Source of the DNA: Pontivivens insulae
Lineage (GTDB): Bacteria; Pseudomonadota; Alphaproteobacteria; Rhodobacterales; Rhodobacteraceae
Assembly: GCF_900302495.1 (NCBI RefSeq)
Contig: NZ_OMKW01000004.1
Coordinates: 310,001-374,000, forward strand
Direction of reading: 5' to 3'
Length of the DNA stretch: 64,000 bases
Position numbers and translations under genes: made by a program. Below the pieces are notes generated by a model, which made no database searches, had not been told where the DNA came from, and worked only from the letters and a program-made list of their open reading frames with translations. Shown piece by piece: positions 8,236 to 18,400 of the stretch (position 1 is the stretch's first letter; each line of letters starts with the position of its first letter).

Positions 8236-10254
8236 ATGGAAGCCGTCATGAGTCTTGCCGGCCAGCAGTTGCTTGCCCTGAGTGCTTCTGGGTTGGCCAT
8301 GCTGTTGTTGTCCGTTTGTGTTGTGCTGAGCCTGCGAGGTCAGAAGCGGCCGCGCGAGCAGTCTGATCCGCAAGGCGTTTGTGGTGTGCGCGAGGCGGTT
8401 ATCATTATTCGCGCCGGTCAGGCCGAGGCGCTGAACGAGGTTGCGCGTAAAGCGCTGGGGGCTGCGTCCTGTACGGCCCGTGACCTTGCACAAGCGCTTC
8501 TGTTGAGCGACGGGCCGGGTTTCGACGCCTTCATCCGCGACAGTGTCGATCCGGGGCGGGCCCCGGCCGGACCGCGACAATTTCCCACCAAAGATGACAG
8601 GGTCTTGGACATTCGCGCTGACCCTGATGGGTGGCAGGTTCGCCTGTCTGTTCTTGATGTGACGCGGACCGCTGCAAGAGAGCAGCTCGCCGTCGTGCAG
8701 GCGCAACGCTTCCGCGACGCCTTTGACCGCGTGTCGGATCTGGCTCGTCGTGCGCCGGTACTGCAATGGCGGCAGGCCGCGGACGGGAGGGTCATTTGGT
8801 CGAACGTCGATGCTTTCGCGCGGCTTGGGTGGGAGGAAAGCCTACTCGCCCGGCTGATGGCATTGCCCTGTGATCGCGATGCGGAGGGCATCGCGCACGC
8901 CTTTCAGAAACGGGTCAGCTTGGACGATACGAACCATCCTGATGGCAAAGTCTGGTTCGAGGTCACCCATGTGCCGGACATGCAGGACGAGGTGTTGAGC
9001 TATGCGGTGCCTGCGCAGAAGGTTGTTGATGCCGAAAACAGCCTCTCCCGCTTTGTCGAAACACTGACGGAGACGTTCGCCCATCTGCCCACTGGATTGG
9101 CGATTTTCGATCGCAATCGCGAGCTGGGGCTTTTCAATCCGGCGCTGTCACACCTCTTGGGCCTCGATCCCGCGTGGATGGCAGCGCGCCCCAGTCTGGC
9201 GGTCGTGCTCAACACTTTGAGGGAGCGACGCGCGATCCCCGATCAGAGCGACTTCCGCAGCTGGCGCGATGCGCTTTTACATTTGGGAACACCGGGGCAT
9301 CCCGATCACTATGAAGAGGAATGGCTGCAGCCCTCGGGCCGAACCCTTCGCGTGGTGGCGCGGCCCCACCCTCATGGGGCGATGGCCCTTCTGGTCGTCG
9401 ATATCACCACGGATCTTGAGTTGGAGCGACAGTTTCGCGCCCGAAGTGACATGCGTGATGCGGTGCTCGAACTGGATGGAACCCCGCGTGTCATCATCGA
9501 CATGGATGGGACAGTTCGCTATGCGGCGCCGGAGGTTGAGCGCTTTTCGCAAGAAGCATTGGAACAGGCCTTGCCGCCCCGTTTTGCGGCGTTTCTGGAC
9601 CGGCTCAATGAGCGGTTTGTTCAGGATGCGTCTCTCGATGTGGCACGGATGACCCGATTCATCTCAAGGGCCGGTAAGGTGGATACGGTCCTGTTTGCGC
9701 CATTGCGGACCGATGTGGTGATGAAGCTGCAAAAGCTGCGCGGCGGTGCGACGTTGGCGACGTTCCGCGGACCCCTTGTAGATGCATCAATGCCGTCCAG
9801 CTGTGGTGGAGCGGGCGCGGGCGAGGTTTTGCAGGATGTGCTGAGGCAGAACGATCACCTCTTCGATTTGATTGTTCTCGCCCCCCCACTGATCAGCGAC
9901 GATTTTTCGGCCCTTAGCTGCGAAAGGCCGGACCTTATGCGTCGGGTTGTTTTCAACATGTTGCTCAGCATGAGTGAAATTGGACGGAACCGCGGGACGA
10001 TGCAGCTGGCCGCGGACCGCCTTGATGATCAGGTGGTGCTATCTGTGCAGCTCGTTCTGGCGACCCGAGACAACGATGTAATCGGACTTGAGGGGTTGCT
10101 GCCCGTAACCTTGCTTCGCCGCTATGTCGATGCCGAAGGTGGAACGGTCGAGCTGACCACCGAAGGCGGTGCGGGCATGCGTGTGTTGCTACCATTGACC
10201 ACCCTTCAACCGGTGGACAGCGCGGTGGTTCCCGCGATTTCTGCCGCAGGATAG
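8236..10254 (+). CDS. PAS-domain protein with degenerate histidine-kinase ATPase domain
   Basis: 672 residues from ATG 8236 (AAGGA at 8222-8226). Residues about 8-33 form one membrane helix. A PAS_7-like domain lies around residues 275-350 (AHLPTGLAIFDRNRELGLFNPALSHLLGL), and a second weaker PAS-like segment (RVIIDMDGTVRYAAPEVE) follows. The C-terminus ends like a kinase ATPase domain (RRVVFNMLLSMSEIG, then GGTVELTTEGGAGMRVLLPL). I see no H box with a phosphoacceptor His, and no intact N box or D-x-G-x-G box. It therefore looks like a pseudokinase or signalling partner. It sits between the RegB-like kinase gene and tsaE and may modulate that sensor; this is inference. Confidence 0.75.
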   Translation: MEAVMSLAGQQLLALSASGLAMLLLSVCVVLSLRGQKRPREQSDPQGVCGVREAVIIIRAGQAEALNEVARKALGAASCTARDLAQALLLSDGPGFDAFIRDSVDPGRAPAGPRQFPTKDDRVLDIRADPDGWQVRLSVLDVTRTAAREQLAVVQAQRFRDAFDRVSDLARRAPVLQWRQAADGRVIWSNVDAFARLGWEESLLARLMALPCDRDAEGIAHAFQKRVSLDDTNHPDGKVWFEVTHVPDMQDEVLSYAVPAQKVVDAENSLSRFVETLTETFAHLPTGLAIFDRNRELGLFNPALSHLLGLDPAWMAARPSLAVVLNTLRERRAIPDQSDFRSWRDALLHLGTPGHPDHYEEEWLQPSGRTLRVVARPHPHGAMALLVVDITTDLELERQFRARSDMRDAVLELDGTPRVIIDMDGTVRYAAPEVERFSQEALEQALPPRFAAFLDRLNERFVQDASLDVARMTRFISRAGKVDTVLFAPLRTDVVMKLQKLRGGATLATFRGPLVDASMPSSCGGAGAGEVLQDVLRQNDHLFDLIVLAPPLISDDFSALSCERPDLMRRVVFNMLLSMSEIGRNRGTMQLAADRLDDQVVLSVQLVLATRDNDVIGLEGLLPVTLLRRYVDAEGGTVELTTEGGAGMRVLLPLTTLQPVDSAVVPAISAAG

Positions 10255-10303
10255 AGGGGCAAGCCGACTTTCACCGCGCAGGTTGCTCTGCTAGGTGTTG
10301 GGT

Positions 10304-10801
10304 ATGACTAATCCCCCTGATGTAACTTACGAATTGGCGGATGCGGATGCGACCTCAAGCGTCGCCTCTGCCCTCGCAGCAGTGTTGGGGCCGGGCGATG
10401 TTGTGTTGCTCAATGGGCCTGTTGGCGCGGGGAAAAGCCATTTCGCACGAGCCGCCATTCGGTCGCAGACCCACGACGGGCAAGAGGTGCCGTCCCCGAC
10501 CTTCACACTGGTGCAGGACTATACCGGGCGGAACGGTCCGATCTGGCACATGGATCTTTATCGTCTGGGCGATTCTGGTGAGTTGGTCGAGCTCGGTCTC
10601 GACGATGCAATGCAGGATGCGATCTGCCTGATCGAATGGCCTGAGCGTCTGGGCGAATTGCGACCCGAGCGGGTGCTGGACATCACCCTGATACCCCATG
10701 AGGATGCGGCTGATCGGCGGACGATGGTTGTTCAGGCAATCGGGCCGGCCTGGACACAAGCGCTAAAGGCGCTGGAGGATGTGAATGTCCCGACAGGATG
10801 A
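10304..10801 (+). CDS. tsaE: tRNA threonylcarbamoyladenosine biosynthesis ATPase TsaE
   Basis: 165 residues from ATG 10304. TsaE is the ATPase that supports TsaB/TsaD in making t6A37 on ANN-decoding tRNAs. The Walker A motif is GPVGAGKSHFAR, followed by PSPTFTLVQDY, WHMDLYRLGD and LIEWPERLG, all characteristic. The 3' end overlaps amgK by 17 bases. This order, tsaE then amgK and murU, is a common alphaproteobacterial arrangement. Confidence 0.95.
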   Translation: MTNPPDVTYELADADATSSVASALAAVLGPGDVVLLNGPVGAGKSHFARAAIRSQTHDGQEVPSPTFTLVQDYTGRNGPIWHMDLYRLGDSGELVELGLDDAMQDAICLIEWPERLGELRPERVLDITLIPHEDAADRRTMVVQAIGPAWTQALKALEDVNVPTG

Positions 10802-11771
10802 ACTGGCCTCGTTTCTCGCTGCCAGCGGCTATGGGGATCGCGATGTCACGCTGCTGGCGGGGGATGCATCGAACCGGCAGTATTTTAGGCTATCGGGGCA
10901 GCCGCCATTGGTCGTGATGGATGCGCCTCCTGAAAAGGGCGAGGATGTGCGCCCGTTCGTGCAGATGACAGACTATCTGAGAGGTCTGGGATATAGCGCC
11001 CCTGCCATACCCGCACAGGATGAAAAGCGCGGGTTCTTGGTGCTCGAAGACTTGGGTGACGACCTTTACGCGCGTGTGGTTGAGCAAATTGGGGAGCAAG
11101 CGCTTTACTGCGCGGCCGTCGATCTGTTGGTCGACCTGCACCAGCGCACCTCCGCGCCGGATTTGGCACCTTACGATTGGACGGTCTACGCGCGCGAGCT
11201 GCGATTGCTGACTGAATGGTATCTGCCAGCGGCAGGCGCCCCCGTGTCGGATGCAGCGGAACGCGCCTTTTTGGAACTGTTTGAAGATCTTTGTGCGCCG
11301 CTGGCGACGGAGGTCACTGTCTTGCGGGACTATCACGCAGAGAACCTGCTCTGGCTTGGGGAGCGTCCGGGGTTAGGAGCTGTTGGTCTGCTCGACTATC
11401 AAGACGCGCTGATCGGGCATCGCGCCTATGATCTTGTTTCGCTGCTCGAAGATGCCCGGCGGGATGTGTCAGAACCTGTTCAGAAGGCAATGCTCGACCG
11501 CTATATCATGGCGACAGGAGTGGAGGCCGACGCGTTCCGGCGTGAGTATGCGATCTTGGGCGCACAGCGAAACATCAAGATCCTTGGTATTTTTGCCCGC
11601 CTTTGCAGGCGTGACGGCAAGCCCGGCTATGTTGACCTGATGCCCCGTGTGTGGGCGCATTTGCAGCGCGATCTCGCCCATCCCGCGCTTGCTCCGCTAC
11701 GCACCTGGGTTGCGGCAAATGTGCCAGCGCCGACGGCTGAAGTTCGCGGTCAAATGGTGGCGCGGTCGTGA
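10785..11771 (+). CDS. amgK: Anomeric MurNAc/GlcNAc kinase AmgK-like phosphotransferase
   Basis: 328 residues of the aminoglycoside/choline kinase fold. An N-terminal nucleotide-binding part (VTLLAGDASNRQYFRL) is followed by LRDYHAENLLWLGE, the catalytic loop in its DYHxxN form, and by LLDYQDALIGHRAYDLVSLL for metal binding. AmgK phosphorylates MurNAc at C1 in the peptidoglycan recycling route that bypasses de novo UDP-MurNAc synthesis. The assignment rests mainly on the immediately following MurU-like gene (GTGA overlap at 11768-11771) and on the tsaE context. Confidence 0.85.
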   Translation: MSRQDELASFLAASGYGDRDVTLLAGDASNRQYFRLSGQPPLVVMDAPPEKGEDVRPFVQMTDYLRGLGYSAPAIPAQDEKRGFLVLEDLGDDLYARVVEQIGEQALYCAAVDLLVDLHQRTSAPDLAPYDWTVYARELRLLTEWYLPAAGAPVSDAAERAFLELFEDLCAPLATEVTVLRDYHAENLLWLGERPGLGAVGLLDYQDALIGHRAYDLVSLLEDARRDVSEPVQKAMLDRYIMATGVEADAFRREYAILGAQRNIKILGIFARLCRRDGKPGYVDLMPRVWAHLQRDLAHPALAPLRTWVAANVPAPTAEVRGQMVARS

Positions 11772-12469
11772 GCTTCCCGTCGCAGGCCATGGTCTTTGCC
11801 GCCGGTTTCGGCACGCGCATGGGAGCGTTGACCGCAAATCGTCCGAAACCACTGCTAGAGGTGAAGGGTATATCGTTGCTGCAACGTGCCATTGATCAGC
11901 TGCGTCGGGCGGGCGTGACGCGCATTGTGGTAAACACCCACTATCATGCGGATCAGGTCGAAGCGGCGGTCGGCGATGATGTTACCCTGTCGTATGAGCC
12001 TGAAATTCTGGAAACGGGGGGCGGGTTGCAGGCGGCATTGCGCCACTTCGATCCGGGGCCGGTCCTGACCGCCAATCCAGATGCGCTGTGGGCACCGGGC
12101 GCAGATGCATGGGGGACGTTGTCAAAGGCGTGGGATCCCGCGCGGGCGGATGCCTGCCTTTTGCTGGTGCCACGATCGCGGGCGCAGGGTTCGGTGAGCG
12201 CGGGGGATTTCTTTTTAGAGCCCGACGGCCAGTTGACGCGCCGTGGAGCGCAGGATCACGCCCCCTTTATCTATAGTGGTTTGCAGGTGCTGAACCCTGC
12301 AATGCTGACACAGATGGAGCGGGGGCCTTTTTCCCTCAATGTTCTTTGGAACCGCTTTGCCATGGATGGCAGATTGTCTGGAACGGTTCTGGACGCGGAT
12401 TGGGTTGATGTCGGCAGGCCGGAGGGACTCGAACTGGCAAACCGGATGATGGACGATGCCGATGTTTGA
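11768..12469 (+). CDS. murU: MurNAc-1-phosphate uridylyltransferase MurU-like nucleotidyltransferase
   Basis: 233 residues starting at GTG 11768, in a GTGA overlap with amgK. The nucleotidyltransferase signature is AAGFGTRMGALT with RPKPLLEVKG a few residues later; NPDALWAPG and DWVDVGRPEGLELAN supply the metal-binding aspartates. With AmgK it would convert recycled MurNAc to UDP-MurNAc, feeding the cell wall pathway after MurA/MurB and conferring tolerance to fosfomycin in species where it has been tested. The 3' end overlaps addB. Confidence 0.87.
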   Translation: MSFPSQAMVFAAGFGTRMGALTANRPKPLLEVKGISLLQRAIDQLRRAGVTRIVVNTHYHADQVEAAVGDDVTLSYEPEILETGGGLQAALRHFDPGPVLTANPDALWAPGADAWGTLSKAWDPARADACLLLVPRSRAQGSVSAGDFFLEPDGQLTRRGAQDHAPFIYSGLQVLNPAMLTQMERGPFSLNVLWNRFAMDGRLSGTVLDADWVDVGRPEGLELANRMMDDADV

Positions 12470-15407
12470 GCCGCAGGATGGGCCCCGCTTGTTTCATCTG
12501 CCGCCCGGTTGCGATTTTGCGGGACGCTTCCTTGACGGGTTGGCCAAGCGGCTTGCGCCGCTCGGTCCGATTCAGCGGGCGCGGGTCCGGGTGATTGTCA
12601 ACACCCGGCGGGCGGCGCGGGTGCTTGAGGACCGGATGGTGCGCGATGCACGTTTTGATGGTTTGTTGCCCCGTATCGAGGTTTTGGGCGACCTTGCTGA
12701 CCGATCCGCGCAACCTGCCGCGATCCCCGATGTCAGACGCATGTTCTGGCTTGCCCGGCTGGTCGATGGGTTGTTGCGGGCGGAACCGGATCTTGCCCCC
12801 CGCTCGGCTCGGTTCGATCTGGCGCGCGCTTTGGGTGGCCTGCTCGACGAGTTGCAGGAGGCCGGGCTGTCGCCGGAGGAGTTGAGCGCCCTCGATGTTG
12901 CAGGTCTGGCCGAGCATTGGCAAACCTCTTTGCGCTTTGTCGATCTGCTGGTGCGGGCCTGGCCCGAGATGCGGGCGCAGGAAGAGGCCGGCATGCTGGA
13001 TGCAGCAGAGCGGACGCGGCTGGCTCAGATTGCCTTGCTCGATCAGTGGAGAGAGACCCCGCCCAAGGACCCGATCATCATAGCAGGATCCACCGGAAGT
13101 CGTGTGGGTACGCAGGCTTTGATGCGCGCAGTCGCGCAACTGCCGCAGGGCGCTGTCGTTTTGCCGGGATATGATGCGCATCTGCCGGATCGGATTGTCG
13201 CAGACCGGAAAATTGCCGCCGATCATCCGCAGTTCGGATTGCGGCAAGTGATCAATCAGCTGGACGTGACGCAGCCGCAGCTTTGGGCCGCTTCAGTCGA
13301 GGACAATGCGCGCCAGCGCCTTGTCTCTGTCGCATTGCGTCCTGCGCCCGTGACAGATGAGTGGCTTGCACTGGCGCCCTCGCTCCAGCCGGAAATTGCC
13401 ACTGCATTGAACGGGTTCAGCTGGCTTGATGCACCCGGTCCACGGGAAGAAGCCGAGGCGATCGCCTTTGCCATGCGCGAGGCGGTGGAGCAGGGACACA
13501 CTGTCGCCCTCGTCACACCGGACCGGAGCGTGTCGCGTCGTGTCGCCTCCGCTCTCGACCGGTGGCGCATTGTCCCGGATGACAGTGCGGGGCGTCCGCT
13601 GCACCTGACACCACCGGGCGTTCTGATGCGGTTGCTGGGGCGGCATCTGGGTCAAGAGATGACACCTTCGGGGCTGATCGAACTGCTCAAGCACCCACTG
13701 GTCGGGGGCGATGGAAAGACCCGCAACGCCCATCTGCGCCGCGTGGGCGGTCTGCAGACTGACAGGGATGTGTTGGCGACAGCGACGGTTGATTGGGCGT
13801 TGCTGCGTGAGTGGGCCGGTGCGCGGCGGGATGCTGAGACGCGCGATTGGGTCGGCTGGTTGCAGACGGCGCTTGCGCCCTTGGCCGAAGGTGGAGCGGG
13901 CGATTGTGCGGCCGGGCTGGATGCATTGCGGGCCACGGCCGAGGCGTTGAGCCTGCCTTACGATAATGGCTCCTCGCCTTTGTGGCAGGAACGGGCGGGC
14001 GAAGAAGCACTGCGCAGTTTCGAAGCTGTCCGCACCGCGTGCGAGATGGCCGGTCCGATGTCGGACGCAGAGATCGCGTCTGTGCTGGAGGCGGAGTTCA
14101 GCACAACCCCCGTACGTGAAGAGGGCTTTCTGGCCCGGCCCGGGGTCTCGATTCTCGGCGCGCTCGAAGCGCGGATGCAGCACGCGGATCTCATCATTCT
14201 GGGGGGGCTGAACGAGGCCACATGGCCCGCACGTCCGTCCCCCGATCCGTGGATGAACCGGGAGATGCGCGCCCGCCTCGGCCTGCCCTTGCCAGAGCGT
14301 GAAATCGGCCTTGCCGCACATGATTTTCAGATGGCGGCCACGGCACCGGATGTGTTGGTCACGCGGTCTGTCCGGGTTGACGGGGCGCCAACAGTGGCGA
14401 GCCGTTGGCTGATCCGGCTTGAGAATTTGGTGAAGGGATTGGGCCCGTCGGGTGAGCATGCGCTGTCATCCGCGCGTGCACGCGGGGCGCGGCTTCTGGG
14501 TGAAGCCCACGCGCTGGACCGGCCCACGCAACCCTGGCCCGTCCCGGCGCGCCGCGAAGCCCCTGCGCCACCGTTCAAAGCCCGCCCGCGGGAGTTGGCG
14601 GTCACACGGGTCGAAGCGCTGATCCGCGATCCCTATGCCATCTATGCCCAAAAGGTTCTGGGCCTCTATCCGTTGAGCGGTGCGGGGCAGGAGGCTGATG
14701 CGAGGCTGCGCGGCACGGTGCTTCACAAGATCATGGAACGTTGGGCCGAATGGGTGAAGCAGAACCCTGCAGGTGATGCGCGCGCGGCGCTGGAAGAGAT
14801 CTCGCTCTGCATGCACGCGGCGTTGGTACCATGGGCCACTGCACAAGTGTTGTGGCACGCGCGCCTCATGCAAATCGCTGACCCGCTCTGCGAACATGAA
14901 TTGGCCCGGCAATCTGATGCTCATCCAATTCGCTATGAAATCGAAGGCCGGTGGACATTTGATGACATCAATTTCACGCTGACGGCCCGGGCGGATCGGT
15001 TCGATCTGACGGACGATCAGCGGTACCGGATCTATGATTACAAAAGCGGCGATCCACCCTCCGAAAAGCAGATCGCAGCCTTTGCCCAGCAATTGCCGCT
15101 AACAAAATTGATCGCTGAAAGGGGTGGATTCACGGGGATCGGCAGACGGCCTGTCGCGCAGGTTGCCTATCTGGGTCTGAACCGGGCGACGAAAATTGTT
15201 GCTTTAGACGATGGTAGCCCAGAGTTGGCTGAGGTCGCCGCGCGCTTTCCCGCGCTCATCCATGCCTATGACGATCCGGCCAAGGGTTACTCTCCACGCA
15301 GCCGTCCCGCCTTCATGAAGGACTATGAGACGACCTACGATCTGGTGTCGCGCTATGGGGAATGGGGTGACGAGGTTGAGGCGGTCACGGTGGAGGTTGG
15401 CCGATGA
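12456..15407 (+). CDS. addB: Double-strand break repair protein AddB (alphaproteobacterial type)
   Basis: 983 residues. AddB pairs with AddA to resect double-strand breaks and load RecA. The N-terminal two thirds is a helicase-like scaffold with weak motifs, as usual for this subgroup. The C-terminus holds a PD-(D/E)xK nuclease: TRVEALIRDPYAIYA near residue 720, LRGTVLHKIMERW near 750, LTARADRFDL near 845 and RIYDYKSGD near 860, which supplies the catalytic D and K. The start is ATG 12456 or ATG 12462, both inside murU. The gene ends in an ATGA overlap with addA, so the subunits are probably made in equal amounts. Confidence 0.93.
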   Translation: MPMFEPQDGPRLFHLPPGCDFAGRFLDGLAKRLAPLGPIQRARVRVIVNTRRAARVLEDRMVRDARFDGLLPRIEVLGDLADRSAQPAAIPDVRRMFWLARLVDGLLRAEPDLAPRSARFDLARALGGLLDELQEAGLSPEELSALDVAGLAEHWQTSLRFVDLLVRAWPEMRAQEEAGMLDAAERTRLAQIALLDQWRETPPKDPIIIAGSTGSRVGTQALMRAVAQLPQGAVVLPGYDAHLPDRIVADRKIAADHPQFGLRQVINQLDVTQPQLWAASVEDNARQRLVSVALRPAPVTDEWLALAPSLQPEIATALNGFSWLDAPGPREEAEAIAFAMREAVEQGHTVALVTPDRSVSRRVASALDRWRIVPDDSAGRPLHLTPPGVLMRLLGRHLGQEMTPSGLIELLKHPLVGGDGKTRNAHLRRVGGLQTDRDVLATATVDWALLREWAGARRDAETRDWVGWLQTALAPLAEGGAGDCAAGLDALRATAEALSLPYDNGSSPLWQERAGEEALRSFEAVRTACEMAGPMSDAEIASVLEAEFSTTPVREEGFLARPGVSILGALEARMQHADLIILGGLNEATWPARPSPDPWMNREMRARLGLPLPEREIGLAAHDFQMAATAPDVLVTRSVRVDGAPTVASRWLIRLENLVKGLGPSGEHALSSARARGARLLGEAHALDRPTQPWPVPARREAPAPPFKARPRELAVTRVEALIRDPYAIYAQKVLGLYPLSGAGQEADARLRGTVLHKIMERWAEWVKQNPAGDARAALEEISLCMHAALVPWATAQVLWHARLMQIADPLCEHELARQSDAHPIRYEIEGRWTFDDINFTLTARADRFDLTDDQRYRIYDYKSGDPPSEKQIAAFAQQLPLTKLIAERGGFTGIGRRPVAQVAYLGLNRATKIVALDDGSPELAEVAARFPALIHAYDDPAKGYSPRSRPAFMKDYETTYDLVSRYGEWGDEVEAVTVEVGR

Positions 15408-18400
15408 GCGTTCAATCCGCCGCGACGGCGCAAAACCGCGCGTCCTTCCCCTTCGGCTCGGCTTGGGTTGGTGCGAATGCCGGTTCGGGAAAGACACGTG
15501 TTCTGACGGATCGCGTGGCCCGGCTGTTGCTGCATGGGGCAGACCCGCAGAGCATCCTCTGCCTGACCTACACCAAAGCAGCCGCTGCCGAGATGAAGAA
15601 CCGACTGTTCGCCCGTTTGGGCGAATGGTCGATGTTGGACGATGAAGCTTTGTCGGACGCGCTGCACGCGCTGGGCGAAGACCAGCAGGTGCATGTAGAA
15701 GGCCTTGCCAACGCGCGCCGTCTGTTTGCGGCTGCATTGGAGACACCGGGTGAGCTGAAAATCCAGACGATCCACGCCTTTTGTGCGGCGGTACTGCGGC
15801 GTTTCCCGCTGGAGGCGCGCGTGAGCCCGCAGTTTCGCGAAATGGACAGTCGTCAGGAAGCAGAGTTGCGCGAAACTGTCTTGAGCGCATTGGCGACGCA
15901 GGCGGAGGGGAGCTTCACCGCTTTGGCCGCTCATCTGCCCGGGGACGGCCCTGAAGCACTGCTGGCCGCTATCAGATCAGAGCGGGCGGCCTTTCGTCGT
16001 CGCTATGACCGGGATGCGTTGATCGCAGCCTTCGAGAGCGGCGGTGGCAATGGTGGGCCGCTGATTGGGCCCGAAGAGGTGACGCTGTTGGAGCGTCTGG
16101 CAGATGCGTTGCAGGCCGTTGGGTCGCCGGCGGAACAGAAGACCGCTCTGCCCAAGGTCAGGGCGATTTTGTGCGCATCGACACCGGAGCGCGCGGACCG
16201 ATTGGCAGAGTCGGTGTTGTTGTTTGAAAAGAAGACAGACAAGCGCGACTACCTGACGAAACGAGACAAGTTTGCCAATAAGGGTACGATGGCCTCACTG
16301 GATGCCCGCGATATCGCCGCGATCAATGATCTTTGCGATGCGGTGGAGGCGGCACGGGCCGAACGTATCGCGCGGCTGACGCTGGCGCGGACTGATGCGC
16401 TTCACGCCTTCGCTCAAGACTATATCGCAGCCTATGAGGGCGAGAAGGACGCGCGGGGTCTGCTCGACTTTGACGATCTGATCGAAAAAGTGCTCAAGCT
16501 CGTGGATGAGGATCAGGGCGGTGCCGCGGCCTGGGTGCTCTACAAGCTGGATGGCGGGATCGAGCATGTGCTCGTCGATGAGGCGCAAGACACCTCACCG
16601 CTGCAATGGCAGGTGATCCGGGCGCTGACAGGGGATTTCTTCGCGGGCGAAAGCACGCGCGACCGACCGCGGACCATTTTTGTCGTCGGCGATGAGAAAC
16701 AGTCGATCTATTCATTCCAGGGGGCAGAACCGCGGGCCTTTGGTGAAATGCGGGCAGCTTATGGTTCTCAAATCGCCCAGAGCGGTGCGAAACTGGCCGA
16801 AGTGGAAATGGCCTATTCCTTTCGCTCTGCCACGCCTGTCTTGGCGCTGACTGATAAGGTGTTCGACGTCGCCGGTCGTGGCGCGGTGAGCGGCCCCGTT
16901 ACCCATCTGCCGACCGATCCTGACAAACCCGGACGTGTCGACCTGTGGACCTGGCGAGAGAAGCAGGAGGCGGAAGAAGCCCCCCCCTGGTGGACCCCGC
17001 TGGACGCCCCCTCGGACGAGCGGGCAGACCTCGCCCTTGCTCGGGACATAGCGGCAGAGATTGCGCGGATGATCCGCGAGCGTGATCCATTGCCGCGAGG
17101 CGACCATGTTCGGCCGGTGCAGGCAGATGACATTCTGATCCTCGTCCAGCGTCGCAGTGTCCTGTTTCACGCGTTGATCCGTGAGTTGAAGGCGGCCGGT
17201 GTCGCCGTGTCCGGTGCTGATCGCATGAAGCTGGGGGAAGAGCTTGCCGTGCGGGACCTGATGGCGCTGATGCAATGGGTCACGACGCCTGAGGACGATC
17301 TTGCATTGGCCGGGGTGCTGCGGTCCCCGCTCTTTGGGATGGATGAAGATACGTTGTTCCGCATCGCGCATGGGCGCAAAGGCGCGCTGCTGATCCAGCA
17401 GTTACAAGAGGTCCCCGCGCTCAAGCCAATTGACGACGTTTTGCAAGATCTGCGCGGGCAGTCCGACTTCCTGAGGCCTTTCGAGTTTCTGTCGCGCGTG
17501 CTGGTGCGCCATGATGGGCGGCGCAAGATCTTGAAGCGTCTGGGGCAGGAAGCGATCGACGGGGTGGATGAATTGCTGGCGCAGGCCATTGCATATGAGG
17601 CGACCGAGCCTCCGACGCTTACAGGTTTTCTGGAGTGGTTTGCCAGCGACGAGACTGAGGTGAAGCGTGAACTCTCCGATGGTCAGGGTGAGGTCCGTGT
17701 CATGACGGTTCACGGGGCCAAGGGTCTGGAAGCGCCGATCGTGTTTCTGCCTGACACTGCAAAGCGGCAAGGCAATCAGGCGGAACCGCTCTCAAATGTT
17801 GCGGACACGCCCGTGTGGGCCGGGTCTGAGCGGCCAGATGCCGTGAACGCCGCGCGCGAACTGGCCGCTGAAAAACGCAAGCGGGAAAGTGAGCGCCTGC
17901 TCTATGTTGCGCTGACGCGCGCGGAACATCACCTGATCATCGCGGGTGCCGGTGATGCCCGGCTGCGCAAAGGCGGCTGGTATGAAATGGTCGAGACGGC
18001 TTTTGCGGAGATGGAGCATCAGGTTCGTCCCTTCGGCTTGTCGCTGTCGCACCATTGGCCAGACGACGGCCCGGCGGGCCAGTTGGAGCAAGTCGATCAG
18101 GCCGACGTCGCGCCCAGCTTGATGCATCCGCCTGTTCCCCCAGCGCAATCTCGGGCCCTGCTTTCGCCTTCTGCGCTTGGCGGGGCCCATGCACTCCCCG
18201 GTGAGGGCGATTCCTCAGAGCTGGCCATGGCGCGCGGTACCGCGATCCATAGCTTGCTTGAGACGCTGCCCACATTGCCCCGGTCCCGCTGGGACGAGAT
18301 GGGGGCCACGCTTGCGACGGACATGCCCGAGCTTCTTGCAGAGGCGATTGCCGTGCTGGATGCACATCCAGACGTGTTCGGCCCAGATACGCTGGCTGAG

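Noticed and set aside
6621-8300. Long minus-strand open frame opposite the RegB-like kinase gene
   Set aside because: Antisense to a gene with complete kinase motifs; the predicted product is Arg/Gln-rich and unlike any protein I know.
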